Part shown: positions 34,237 through 43,610 of the stretch, one piece after another
How positions within the stretch are numbered: the first letter of the stretch is position 1
How the letters are laid out: the number at the start of each line of letters is the position of its first letter
Assembly (NCBI GenBank): GCA_021372375.1
Contig: JAJFUN010000079.1
Coordinates: forward strand, 1 to 61,530
Direction: 5' to 3'
Origin: Pelosinus sp.
GTDB taxonomy: Bacteria > Bacillota > Negativicutes > Propionisporales > Propionisporaceae
Length of the DNA: 61,530 bases
Translations under genes and position numbers: made by a program
The notes under the pieces: generated by a model
Databases searched by the model: none
What the model was told of the DNA's origin: nothing
What the model saw: only the letters and a program-made list of their open reading frames with translations

Positions 34237-37158
34237 CTAACCATTATATTTTTGTACTATATTTAGCGCCTCTTCTTCCGGTAACGGTTTACTAAAATAA
34301 TAGCCTTGAATAATATCACATTGATACTTGGCCAACAAGTCAAGCTGCTCGCGCTTTTCCACACCCTCGGCAACCACTTGCATTCCCAGCTTGTGCGCGA
34401 GCAGAATAATTGTTTCAATAATGTTTTCTTCTGGTTTTGTTGTTAAAAAAGCATCATCAATAAACGTTTTATCCATTTTTAATTTGGTAATTGCCAAATG
34501 TCTTAAATACTTTAGCGAAGCATATCCTGTCCCAAAATCATCAAGTAAAACCTCAATTCCCATATTTCTTAGTTGATCAATTTTGATTGCCGTATCCGCA
34601 AAATTATTTATACATACTGTTTCGGTAATTTCAATCCCCAGGCTTGCCGGATTAATTCCGGCACTGGTAATAGCAGCAACAACCACCTCAATAAAGTCAT
34701 CTTGCTCAAATTGAATGGCCGAAACATTCACAGACACACATAAATCCGTACCAATCTCTCTTTTTAGTCTGGCAACAAATGCGCAGGCCTGCCCAATAAT
34801 AACTTTTCCCATTTCAATTATTAGCCCGGTTTCTTCAGTTACGCCGATAAATTCACCTGGAAATACCAAACCAACGCCTGGCCTTATCCAGCGCACCAAC
34901 GATTCAAAGCCGCAAATTCTCCCGCTATAAACATCCACTTGCGGCTGATAATGCAAAATAAATTGGTGCTGTAACAAAGCCTCTTGTAAATCCGTTTCTA
35001 ATTTAAGCCGCTTAGCCAGTTCATCATTCATTGTTTGTTTAAAATATACATACCGTTTTCGCCCGCCATTTTTGGCATAATACAAGGCGGTATCAGCATT
35101 TTTTAGAATTTCGCCGAAATTTTGCCCGTCCTGCGGATAACAGGCAATCCCCATACTAATACTTATTTTGATTAAGGTGTCATCAATGCATAGCGGCGTA
35201 TCTAACGCCTGCATAATACTTTGGGCATAATTATTAATTTCGGCTTGCTGCTGATAGTCGGTATATAAAATAGTAAATTCGTCGCCGCCCAGACGCGTAA
35301 CAAGCACATGGGGATTAGCATAGGCAGCAAGGATTTCCGCCAAATTGATTAAAACCTTGTCACCAAAGCTATGTCCCATTGTGTCATTAATATGTTTAAA
35401 GTAATCTACATCCAAGAAAATAATGACGGCATCGCGCTTTGCCCCCAGTTCGGCAAAGGCCTTTTCTAAGCTGGCGCGATTTGCCACACCTGTGAGCATA
35501 TCATAATAAGCCATATAATACATTTTCTGCTCATTATTTTTTTTGGCGGTTATATCCGTCATCGAACCTGCAATTCTTACTATAACGCCCTCTGTATCGA
35601 TTAGCACTTTACCTCTGATAAAAGCCCACTTATACTCCCCATCCCGGCATTTCAAACGAACCTCCGTGTAGAAATGGGAGTTTTGGCAGGGATCATAAAT
35701 CACCTTCTCAGGTTCCAATAAGGGCCTATCCTCTGGATGAACAATAGCTTTAAACGCTTCCATGCTAGTAATGCATTCATCTTCATAACCCAGCATGTCT
35801 AAAATTCTCTCAGAAAAATAAATGTGATTAGTCTTCACATCATAATCCCAAATAACATCATTAGAGCCTTCCAGCACAAGCGAATGTCTTTCTTCGCTTT
35901 TTATTAAATCAACTTGTTTTTGTGATAGTTCCGTATAATTAATTCTTAACTCTTCTTCTGAGCTTGCCAGTTCTTCATAGAGCGAATTAAGTTCTTCATT
36001 TTTTTCTCTTAATACGTGTTCAGCATATTTTCTTTTCCTGATGTTAAATAACAAACTACCGGAAAACAGCAGCAACAAGACAAATGCTGCCAGCACACTA
36101 TTAACCATAGTTTTATAGTTTTCATAAAAAGAAAAGGGCTTGTTAATAACTTCGCTACCTTCCGGCAAATTAGGCAACTCTATGCCAAAGCGCTTCATCG
36201 AGTTATAATCAAACACTAAGCGGGTATTCTTTTCATAAGAAATAGGAATGTCATCAATATTAGCTCCATTTAGTACCTGTATAGCCATTTGGCCGGCGGC
36301 CTCGCCATGCAGCACAGGTGAGAACAAATTTCCGCCAATTGTACCATACCCCAGCGCATAATCATACAAATGATATACAGGTACAGCAGAATTCTGGCTG
36401 ACCATCCGGCAAAAATCAGTAGAAACCACCGAATTACCATAATTATCCCTTAAAAAAGTCGTAATTAATACAATACTGTTATTTGATAACGTACTTGCAA
36501 AATTACAGATTTGCTCTGTTGTCATCTTATTTACAAAATGTACCTTGATATCGGCACTTATTTGGTATACCTGCTGCGCCGTCAAATTACCCATCGCAAT
36601 ACCGATTTTGGAATTATCATGAATAATATATATATCTTTTAAATGAGGATTTATTTTAAGAGCCGCCTCGGTAGTACCTTTTCCATCAGTATCTTCGATT
36701 ATGCCTGAAACCCTTTTTTGATTAGTAATAATTTTTTGCCGGCTATCTTCATTTACACCGCAAAACACAATAGGACAATCAGCAAATAGCTCCTTACGAT
36801 ACGCTAGTGCAAATTCCAGTGCCGGATCATCCTCTGCCACAATTAAATCTATCTTCTGGTTAGCATACTTTAGTTTAATATCTTCGTAAAAGGTCTGTCG
36901 GCGTTTACTAGAAGGATGATTTTTCCAATCCATATATTCGATATTTATTAAGATATTTGCATCCGAGCCGTGCAATGCCTTTAATATCCCTTCCGTCTCG
37001 CCGTCAGAAAATGGATTGCCATAATGATAAGAATTGATAATAAGTATATTCCTTCCAAGCGGAGCCGCAGCTGTTTTATTAAAAGGATAGTATAGTACAA
37101 ACAAGGCTATTATCCATACAAATCCTGTCAACACCCATTTATTGCCACGATTTACCAT
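34237..37158 (-). CDS. Membrane GGDEF-EAL protein with ABC-substrate-binding-like sensor and PAS domain
   Basis: A 973-residue c-di-GMP enzyme. Order: N-terminal membrane anchor (~12-32), periplasmic domain like ABC substrate-binding proteins (PF04392 type, IINSYHYGNPFSDGE, ~35-340), a transmembrane helix (~360-380), coiled coil, PAS/PAC (~425-545), GGDEF and EAL. The GGDEF site RLGGDEFTILY is intact, so cyclase activity is likely. The EAL domain reads ESLVRW in place of EALVRW, but DDFGTGYASL and the KMDKTFID lysine region are kept, so it may still hydrolyse c-di-GMP. The ligand of the sensor is unknown. The ATG at 37156-37158 has GAGGAG upstream. Confidence 0.9.
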   Translation of the reverse strand: MVNRGNKWVLTGFVWIIALFVLYYPFNKTAAAPLGRNILIINSYHYGNPFSDGETEGILKALHGSDANILINIEYMDWKNHPSSKRRQTFYEDIKLKYANQKIDLIVAEDDPALEFALAYRKELFADCPIVFCGVNEDSRQKIITNQKRVSGIIEDTDGKGTTEAALKINPHLKDIYIIHDNSKIGIAMGNLTAQQVYQISADIKVHFVNKMTTEQICNFASTLSNNSIVLITTFLRDNYGNSVVSTDFCRMVSQNSAVPVYHLYDYALGYGTIGGNLFSPVLHGEAAGQMAIQVLNGANIDDIPISYEKNTRLVFDYNSMKRFGIELPNLPEGSEVINKPFSFYENYKTMVNSVLAAFVLLLLFSGSLLFNIRKRKYAEHVLREKNEELNSLYEELASSEEELRINYTELSQKQVDLIKSEERHSLVLEGSNDVIWDYDVKTNHIYFSERILDMLGYEDECITSMEAFKAIVHPEDRPLLEPEKVIYDPCQNSHFYTEVRLKCRDGEYKWAFIRGKVLIDTEGVIVRIAGSMTDITAKKNNEQKMYYMAYYDMLTGVANRASLEKAFAELGAKRDAVIIFLDVDYFKHINDTMGHSFGDKVLINLAEILAAYANPHVLVTRLGGDEFTILYTDYQQQAEINNYAQSIMQALDTPLCIDDTLIKISISMGIACYPQDGQNFGEILKNADTALYYAKNGGRKRYVYFKQTMNDELAKRLKLETDLQEALLQHQFILHYQPQVDVYSGRICGFESLVRWIRPGVGLVFPGEFIGVTEETGLIIEMGKVIIGQACAFVARLKREIGTDLCVSVNVSAIQFEQDDFIEVVVAAITSAGINPASLGIEITETVCINNFADTAIKIDQLRNMGIEVLLDDFGTGYASLKYLRHLAITKLKMDKTFIDDAFLTTKPEENIIETIILLAHKLGMQVVAEGVEKREQLDLLAKYQCDIIQGYYFSKPLPEEEALNIVQKYNG

Positions 37159-37224
37159 CAACCGTACTCCTCTCTGACCGCCAAGAACTGCAGTTCACAT
37201 GGTAATTTGCTTTACTACAATCCC

Positions 37225-37548
37225 TCACGCACCGCGTAAAATTTTCTCAATCTCACGCAGATTGCCCACGATTTCCGGCGGACACTCCTCTTCAGAAATT
37301 AGACCAGCAATCAGCGCATAGGCCAAGGCTATATCTGGCTCAATGTCATTATATTTACCATAAATTTTTCTCGCGGCGCCATTATGGAACTTATGTATAC
37401 GCTCGGCTAAAGCAAAGGTATCCATTTCATCAGACTGCCAAAGTTTAAATTTATCGGCTAATTTATTTAGTTCCAGACGCAATTCTCTTTCATAAGCTTC
37501 AGCAACCAATTCACGCATCCGTTTCCTGACTGATTTTGAGTATCGCAT
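37225..37548 (-). CDS. Conserved-looking helical protein of unknown function
   Basis: A 107-residue, highly charged helical protein (YSKSVRKRMRELVAEAYERE...). I do not recognise a family. The ATG at 37546-37548 follows GGCGGTG; a longer frame reaching 37632 would run through the terminator hairpin of the next gene and is rejected. No signal peptide or membrane segment. Confidence 0.6.
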   Translation of the reverse strand: MRYSKSVRKRMRELVAEAYERELRLELNKLADKFKLWQSDEMDTFALAERIHKFHNGAARKIYGKYNDIEPDIALAYALIAGLISEEECPPEIVGNLREIEKILRGA

Positions 37549-37591
37549 ACATACACCGCCATTTTCTGATTTATATAATAAGAAAGCTAAA

Positions 37592-37624
37592 ACTGCCATC
37601 TTGACCTTATCACAAGATGGCAGT
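37592..37624 (-). terminator. Terminator after the flavin-binding protein gene
   Basis: ACTGCCATCTTG and its exact complement (12 bp) around a 9-base loop, followed on the minus strand by TTTAGC. It lies 18 bases after the stop codon. The stem shares the CTGCCAT core with the repeats at 40517 and 50920. Confidence 0.7.
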
Positions 37625-37642
37625 GATTTCAACTATTATTTG

Positions 37643-38107
37643 TTAGCGTCTGGCTTTTCCTGAACTATGTTCCACCGCTAGTTTTATTACTGTCGTTTTC
37701 CCCTTTGCTTTGTCGATATACGCCTTACCCTGCTCTAGATAATCCGCTGAATATTTATTAATTAAAGCCAAAAGCGCCGGCTCTTTTTCACTTTCTGTAA
37801 GAATACTAGCGCGGCCAATTACAATTACACTTTCATATTTTGTGCTAAATTTTTCTGGCAGCGTAGCTACTTTTCCTACCACACAAAAACTCACTCGGTC
37901 ATTTTGTGCAATAGCTGCTAATTTTTGTCCTTCCATAGCAGCATGCATGTAAATAGTATTCCCCTGCCGCGCATAACTAAGCGGTACCCCATAAGCATAT
38001 CCATCTGTACCGCTGGTGGAAAGTATACCATACAGGCCTTCATCTAAGATTTTAAGTATTTCTTCCTCGCCAAGCGCTCTATCGCTGCGCCGCATTTCTT
38101 TAAACAT
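37643..38107 (-). CDS. PNPOx-like FMN-binding split-barrel protein (NimA-like)
   Basis: A 154-residue flavin-binding protein of the pyridoxamine-5'-phosphate oxidase superfamily. Features: LYGILSTSGTDGYAYGVPLSYARQ, YMHAAMEGQKL and VSFCVVG, typical of the NimA/flavin-nucleotide-binding group. Members reduce small molecules such as nitroimidazoles. Substrate unknown. A truncated copy of its N-terminus lies at 1941-2090. Confidence 0.85.
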   Translation of the reverse strand: MFKEMRRSDRALGEEEILKILDEGLYGILSTSGTDGYAYGVPLSYARQGNTIYMHAAMEGQKLAAIAQNDRVSFCVVGKVATLPEKFSTKYESVIVIGRASILTESEKEPALLALINKYSADYLEQGKAYIDKAKGKTTVIKLAVEHSSGKARR

Positions 38108-38142
38108 GGCAAAACAGCCTCTTTTCTCTTAATAAGCTTCCC

Positions 38143-38616
38143 TTATTCATTCCAGCCTTTGCAGACATCAATCCACTGTAAAAAAGAAGAGTACTTTTCA
38201 AGCTCACGAATGGTTAATTTGATTGCACTACTCGCACTGCCGCCGGCCGGATAAACGGTCTCAAAGCGCTGTAGCGATACATCCAGATATATCTTCACAC
38301 CGTCATTTACTGCAAACGGGCATACACCGCCGACAGCATGACCAATCAGTGATTCGGCCTCATCAAACCCAAGCATTTTTGCTTTTACCCCAAAGTATTC
38401 TTTATATTTTCGATTATCAATCTTGGCATCGCCTGCTGCTACAACCAGTACAACGCCCTCCCCCACATGAAAAGAGAGCGTTTTGGCAATGCGCTGCGGC
38501 TCGCACTGCAGCGCCTCAGCGGCAAGTTCTACGGTAGCACTGGAGTCGGCAAGTTCTAAAACCCTGTCTTCCAGGCCAAATTGTCTAAAATATGTTTTTA
38601 CCCTATCTATCGACAT
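38143..38616 (-). CDS. YbaK/EbsC-type aminoacyl-tRNA deacylase
   Basis: A 157-residue protein of the YbaK/ProX fold, which hydrolyses mischarged tRNAs (for example Cys-tRNA-Pro). Motifs: CEPQRIAKTLSFHV with the conserved lysine, VVAAGDAKIDNRKYKEYFG, and GHAVGGVCPFAV. The ATG at 38614-38616 fits the family start; a longer in-frame ATG overlaps the stop of the TPR gene upstream and has no ribosome site. Confidence 0.88.
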   Translation of the reverse strand: MSIDRVKTYFRQFGLEDRVLELADSSATVELAAEALQCEPQRIAKTLSFHVGEGVVLVVAAGDAKIDNRKYKEYFGVKAKMLGFDEAESLIGHAVGGVCPFAVNDGVKIYLDVSLQRFETVYPAGGSASSAIKLTIRELEKYSSFLQWIDVCKGWNE

Positions 38617-38635
38617 AGCATTACTGTTCCTCTCT

Positions 38636-40246
38636 TTAATCATTAATGGTTAGGACATATGCGCCCGTTTCGTTAAAAGTTACAGTAACCTGCACTGGTT
38701 GCCGATCATCTTTTATATAAGATATTACTGCTTTTACTGGCAACCTATCCCCAGAATCCATAAAACCATCAGTAAAGTAATCCTTGTTGCCGGTAGTTGC
38801 ACGTGAAAGACTCTTGGAAACATTGCCATTTTTATCATAGAATACCGCAGTAACATAATTATTATCCTCGGCAATATGCCAAATCTTAACAAAAACATGG
38901 ATGCTATTAGTGTTTAAATTGCTTTTAGTGATAAAAACATAGGCATGATCCTTGGTTACAATTTGATAGCCGGTATCTGCACTATAAGTACTGGTGTTTG
39001 AAGTTTCCGCGATATTGCTCTGTAGCGGTCCATTATACTCGCCCGTAATATATAAAGGAGAAATAGCAACCGTCGTACCAATACCGCTGGTCCGATATAA
39101 ATTTTGTCCCCCAGATGCCGGGGCCGCTTCCACATATTTATTTACATTGATAAACGCACATACCTCAAGTTCAACTTCTTCTCCGGAATACCCTTTAACA
39201 ATGCCGGCATAGCCGTAGGCGGGTCCAAGAATTCTCGGCCATTGCACAACTTGCACTTTACTGCCTACCGGATACTTATCCTTAATTTCCTCAAGCTGCT
39301 GCTGCTTGGTAGCTATAATATCATCACTAAATTGAGATTGATCAGGCTCGAGCTCTGCGGCTTTTTGGAAAGCAGCCAGCGCATTTTTATAGTCACGCAA
39401 GGCAAGATAGGCCTTGCCTTTAGTATTCCAGCCAGTTCCGCTTTGGGGCAATAGCGCAATCACTTTGTCAGTTTCTGCAATGGATTCTTTATACCTGTGT
39501 AAAGAAATCTGCGCTATAGCCTTGCAGGCATACGCCCCTGCATTGTATTTATTTAGATCAGAAGCTTGATCGCATTTTTCTATTGCCTCGCTGTAATTTC
39601 CAGCAGCTACATCTTCTTGCGCCTGGTTAACTAAGCGTTCAGCATCAGCCAGCTGATCTTGCTTGTCAATATCTTTGGCTTCATCGGCGCGAACCTGTAT
39701 AATATTATCTTTGGCTTCGCTAATAAACGAATCTGTGCTTGGCGCATACTGTAAAAAGGCCTCGAAACCTTCAATCGCCTTTTGATATTCCTTAAGGCGC
39801 CAATGCGACATGGCTTTATTGAAATAAGCATTAGCCCGCTTGGGATTTAATTGGATGACAGCATCATAGTCTACTATGGCTGCTTTATCCCAGCCCCGCT
39901 GCGCAAGTAACCTAGCACGCTGAAAATACGCATCAGCAGACTGTGGATTAACTTCGATAGCTTTCGATAAATCCGTAATTGCCGAGGTTTGCTGCCCCGT
40001 AAATTGCAAATACGCCATTGCACGATTATAATACGCCTTAAAAAACTTATCATTTACCCCAATTGCCTTGGTATATTCCTTAATGGCCAAACCAAACTGC
40101 CTATGTTCATAATACTCGTTGCCTTTGTTTACATACTGCTGCTCTGCAGAATTATCACCGCTGGCCAAAGAGATACTGGGCACAAATAACAACAACATAA
40201 GACTAAGCATACACATAACTTGAGAAAAACGTTTGCTGCGATCCAA
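38636..40246 (-). CDS. Secreted TPR-repeat protein
   Basis: A 536-residue exported protein. A signal peptide (about residues 1-28, ending ISLASG) is followed by about seven TPR units between ~35 and ~320, e.g. NKGNEYYEHRQFGLAIKEYTKAI, and a C-terminal region with an SH3-like start (YPVGSKVQVVQWPRI). It includes a YRTSGIGTTVAISP segment echoed in the toxin-like protein at 59840. The start is a TTG (40244-40246) six bases after AAGGAGAGG; an upstream in-frame ATG lacks a site. Likely a periplasmic scaffold. Confidence 0.75.
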   Translation of the reverse strand: MDRSKRFSQVMCMLSLMLLLFVPSISLASGDNSAEQQYVNKGNEYYEHRQFGLAIKEYTKAIGVNDKFFKAYYNRAMAYLQFTGQQTSAITDLSKAIEVNPQSADAYFQRARLLAQRGWDKAAIVDYDAVIQLNPKRANAYFNKAMSHWRLKEYQKAIEGFEAFLQYAPSTDSFISEAKDNIIQVRADEAKDIDKQDQLADAERLVNQAQEDVAAGNYSEAIEKCDQASDLNKYNAGAYACKAIAQISLHRYKESIAETDKVIALLPQSGTGWNTKGKAYLALRDYKNALAAFQKAAELEPDQSQFSDDIIATKQQQLEEIKDKYPVGSKVQVVQWPRILGPAYGYAGIVKGYSGEEVELEVCAFINVNKYVEAAPASGGQNLYRTSGIGTTVAISPLYITGEYNGPLQSNIAETSNTSTYSADTGYQIVTKDHAYVFITKSNLNTNSIHVFVKIWHIAEDNNYVTAVFYDKNGNVSKSLSRATTGNKDYFTDGFMDSGDRLPVKAVISYIKDDRQPVQVTVTFNETGAYVLTIND

Positions 40247-40338
40247 AATAATCCTCTCCTTTGTAAACTGCCCCAACAACTTCCACTACTCTGAACTTAT
40301 CATAAGAAGACAGTTTGTTCAAGCAATTATTTTCTGCT

Positions 40339-40455
40339 TTAGGCAGTTTCGCCATCCCCCATGATATATGTCCCTTCGGCAATAATCTCTTTTGTCTCAG
40401 CAAATGCCACTGACAGCACTGTTGATAAAAGCAATAAAACAATCGTTATGCCCAT
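40339..40455 (-). pseudogene. Remnant of a secreted protein gene (signal peptide plus 18 residues)
   Basis: A 38-codon frame begins with a clear signal peptide (MGITIVLLLLSTVLSVAFA) and continues KEIIAEGTYIMGDGET before a stop. The EGTYxMGDGET start is typical of larger exported proteins in this group, whose next residues should be a helical domain. The gene has apparently been cut off right after this point. Confidence 0.5.
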
Positions 40456-40516
40456 ACTTTTCCCAGCAATCACCAGAACCCCGCTTCCCTTCTTTGCTAT
40501 TATATTTATTGTACAC

Positions 40517-40636
40517 AAAAAATTATCGCATTACTTTGATTATATAACGAAACCGCCATCTCGCAGTAATTGTCAATACTTTGACATTACCGTGAAATGG
40601 CAGTCTTTTCAATCAGTTATTTTTTATTCTATTTAA
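40517..40636 (-). repeat. Terminator-bearing direct repeat, copy 1
   Basis: About 120 bases nearly identical to 50920-51037, in the same orientation. Its core is a long hairpin (ACCGCCAT...GTAATTGTCAA paired with TTTGACATTAC...ATGGCAGT). It ends eight bases before the nuoN stop codon complement, so it probably acts as the terminator of the nuo operon. Confidence 0.88.
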
Positions 40637-40644
40637 GTGTCCCT

Positions 40645-42066
40645 CTATAAAATAGATAAAGATCTGGCAGCTGTATTAGCTAACTCTGCCAATGGACCCG
40701 GATAAATACCAATCCACAACGTAGCAAGCAAGCTAATCAAAGCAGCAATACGCAGTGGTTGACTTACGATAAATTCTTTCTGTACGCACGGTTCGTTCAT
40801 ATATATTACTTTAGTAACATTTAAATAGTAATATACAGAAATCATTGACATTACAAAACCCAATAGTCCAAGCCATAAATACCCTTTTTCAATAACCGTA
40901 GAAAAAACATATAATTTACCAGCAAAACCAGCCATAGGCGGAATACCTGCCATCGATAATAATGATACTGTCATGACAACAGCTAACAATGGCGATTGTT
41001 GAGCAAGTCCAGAAAAATCCTTGATCTCATTTGAACCATGATGTTTTTTGACTGCAATGATCGTGGCAAATACGCCAACATTAGCAAACATATAAAGCAT
41101 AGCGTAAAATAAAACACTTTTGATGCCAGATGCATCAGCAGACAGTAATCCTACAATCATATATCCCGCCTGAGTAATGGAGGAATATGCCATCATACGT
41201 TTAATATTCGTCTGCCACATTGCAATAACAGTGCCGCCTATCATGGTAATGGCCGCAATAATACTGACAATACCTCCCCAGTAGGCTTGCATAGGAACAA
41301 AAGCTATAAACACCATCCGCAGTAACACTGCAAGACCGGCTACCTTTGAACCCATAGATAACATAGCGGTAATCGGCGTAGGTGCGCCTTCATATATTTC
41401 CGGTGCCCACATGTGAAAAGGAATAAGAGCCATTTTAAAGAATAATCCTGCTACAATCAGCCCAAATCCAAATAACATGCCCAGACTAGTATTGGCATGC
41501 TTAGCAATCTGTTCAAAAACAATGCTGCCAGTACATCCGTATACCCAGCTCACACCATACAATAAAACTGCACTTGACACCGAACCTAAAATCATATATT
41601 TCATACCGGCTTCACTGGACTTACTACTGTTAAATTGATAGCCTACCAGGATATAAAAGGTAACAGTCATTAATTCTGTACCAATAAAAACAGTAAGTAA
41701 ATCATTGGCAGAAGCCATAATCATCATGCCAGCAACCGCTAATAATAACAGTGCATAAAATTCTCCTTGATATTTTGCTAACCCTTCAACATAGTCAAAA
41801 GAAAACAATAACGTTAGCAAAATGGCGAGTAAAAAAATCTGCTTAAAGAATAAAGCAAAAGAGTCTAGGGTAAATAATCCTTGGTATACCGTTGCTGAGA
41901 CACCATACTGAGTACATGTATAAGCAAATACTCCTGCAACTCCAGCAGCTGCTAAATATCCAAGACTGCGCCGTGTTTCAAACCGCGGCAGCAAAAGATC
42001 TAAGATAATAATCAGGAGGGATAGACAAATAATTGCAATTTCACTAGTTAACAGCGTAATATTCAT
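40645..42066 (-). CDS. nuoN: Complex I subunit N
   Basis: A 473-residue antiporter-like proton-pumping subunit of complex I with ~14 helices. Family motifs include FIGTELMTVTFYILVGY and MALIPFHMWAPEIYEGAPTP with the key glutamate and lysine residues. The start overlaps the nuoM stop (ATGA), so translation is coupled. Last gene of the operon. Confidence 0.95.
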   Translation of the reverse strand: MNITLLTSEIAIICLSLLIIILDLLLPRFETRRSLGYLAAAGVAGVFAYTCTQYGVSATVYQGLFTLDSFALFFKQIFLLAILLTLLFSFDYVEGLAKYQGEFYALLLLAVAGMMIMASANDLLTVFIGTELMTVTFYILVGYQFNSSKSSEAGMKYMILGSVSSAVLLYGVSWVYGCTGSIVFEQIAKHANTSLGMLFGFGLIVAGLFFKMALIPFHMWAPEIYEGAPTPITAMLSMGSKVAGLAVLLRMVFIAFVPMQAYWGGIVSIIAAITMIGGTVIAMWQTNIKRMMAYSSITQAGYMIVGLLSADASGIKSVLFYAMLYMFANVGVFATIIAVKKHHGSNEIKDFSGLAQQSPLLAVVMTVSLLSMAGIPPMAGFAGKLYVFSTVIEKGYLWLGLLGFVMSMISVYYYLNVTKVIYMNEPCVQKEFIVSQPLRIAALISLLATLWIGIYPGPLAELANTAARSLSIL

Positions 42067-43610
42067 CGAAAAAGCCCTCCTAACAAAGCTGGCGCAGCAT
42101 GTAATTTAGTCAAAAAAGGTACCATCGGCTCTACACCACTATTTACCATCCCCATAAGCATCTGCGGAAAAACTCCAAATACAACCAATACACTGCCAAG
42201 TACAATCAATGGTACTAATTCTACACCGCGCGCATCCGCACAACCATCAAATTCCGTGCGACGCGGCCCAAATAATACATTGGCTAATACTCGTAAAATA
42301 TACAATGCCGTGAAAATAATTCCTGAAATAGCTAACAAGGCATATACAGGATATTCTCGAAAGGCACCTACAAAAATCGTGAATTCAGGAATAAAACCAA
42401 TCAATCCCGGCAATCCCAGCGAAGCCATACCAGCTAGCATAAAACCAGTAGCAACCCTTGGCATTTGGTGAGCTAACCCACCTAAATCTGGAATGTAGCG
42501 TGTATGGGTTTTTTCATACACATAGCCAATCATTGCAAAGAATAAAGCACTCATAATCCCATGGGCAAACATATTGCCAATAGCACCATTCATACCTGTA
42601 CCATTCAAAGCCGCAAAGCCAATCAGTACATAACCCATATGCGATACCGAAGAATATCCAATAACATATTTTAAATCTTTTTGCACCAGAGCAATAAACC
42701 CGGCATATAGCACATTACATACTGCCAGCAATGCAATCCATGGTGCCCAAAACTTAGCACCCAGTGGTAAAATCAATAGTCCTATACGAATAAGACCATA
42801 ACCACCAATTTTTTTAAGAACCCCTGCATGAATCATAGATACAGCCGTAGGCGCTCCGGCATAACCATCTGGCGACCAACTGTGCAAAGGCCACATTGAC
42901 AACAATGAACCAAAACCAATCATCAACAGAAAAAAGGTAAAAATTTGAAATCCTTCTGATAAATTCCCCAACTGGTTTGCCTGAGCTAATGCCGTCATAC
43001 TAAACGTTCTCATCCCTGAGGGGTAAGCATTCAAGTACAAATCAATGATGCCAACTAGCATAAATGCCGAACCAAGCAACAAGTATATGGTTAACTTCAT
43101 GCCTGAATACTCTTTACTTACTCGCTTGGATGAGCCCCAGATCAGTACCATAATGTAAATAGGAATAACCACCATTTCATAGAACAACAAGAAAATAAAT
43201 AAATCTTGTGTAATAAAAGTTCCAGTTACCCCAGCAAGTAAAATAAGCAATAAAATAAAAAACTCTTTTGAACGTTTTGTTATATTCCAAGAAGCAAAAA
43301 CCGTAGAAAAGCCAATCAGCACAGTAAGCAGTAACATAGGTAAGGATATACCATCTACGCCTAAGATAAAACTAACACCTAAGTCTTGAATCCAAGCGCG
43401 GCTTTCTACAAACTGCATACCACCTAAGTTAAAATCATACATTTCATAAGCATAAATCACTAATCCAAGGGCTACCATCATAGTTAAGGCTGACACCATC
43501 TTGATTATTTTATCTGCTTCACGCGGCAGAAAACTCAAAAATAATGCTCCAATGATGGGTGCCAGCATAATAGCGGTTAACAACGGAAAATGATCCATTT
43601 TAGTAGGCAC
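42063..43610 (-). CDS. nuoM: Complex I subunit M
   Basis: 515 residues, antiporter-like membrane subunit. It shows LLFYEMVVIPIYIMVLIWG, WPLHSWSPDGYAGAPTAVSM with the conserved His/Ser, and YVIGYSSVSHMGYV. It pumps protons (or Na+) in the membrane arm. The start overlaps the nuoL end by 11 bases. Confidence 0.96.
   Translation of the reverse strand: MPTKMDHFPLLTAIMLAPIIGALFLSFLPREADKIIKMVSALTMMVALGLVIYAYEMYDFNLGGMQFVESRAWIQDLGVSFILGVDGISLPMLLLTVLIGFSTVFASWNITKRSKEFFILLLILLAGVTGTFITQDLFIFLLFYEMVVIPIYIMVLIWGSSKRVSKEYSGMKLTIYLLLGSAFMLVGIIDLYLNAYPSGMRTFSMTALAQANQLGNLSEGFQIFTFFLLMIGFGSLLSMWPLHSWSPDGYAGAPTAVSMIHAGVLKKIGGYGLIRIGLLILPLGAKFWAPWIALLAVCNVLYAGFIALVQKDLKYVIGYSSVSHMGYVLIGFAALNGTGMNGAIGNMFAHGIMSALFFAMIGYVYEKTHTRYIPDLGGLAHQMPRVATGFMLAGMASLGLPGLIGFIPEFTIFVGAFREYPVYALLAISGIIFTALYILRVLANVLFGPRRTEFDGCADARGVELVPLIVLGSVLVVFGVFPQMLMGMVNSGVEPMVPFLTKLHAAPALLGGLFR

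Noticed and set aside
40203-40442. 79-codon minus-strand frame upstream of the secreted TPR gene
   Set aside because: It has no ribosome site, overlaps both the TTG start region of the TPR gene and the secreted-protein remnant in other frames, and shows no domain pattern. Part of it might be the frameshifted tail of the remnant, but the sequence does not support this clearly.
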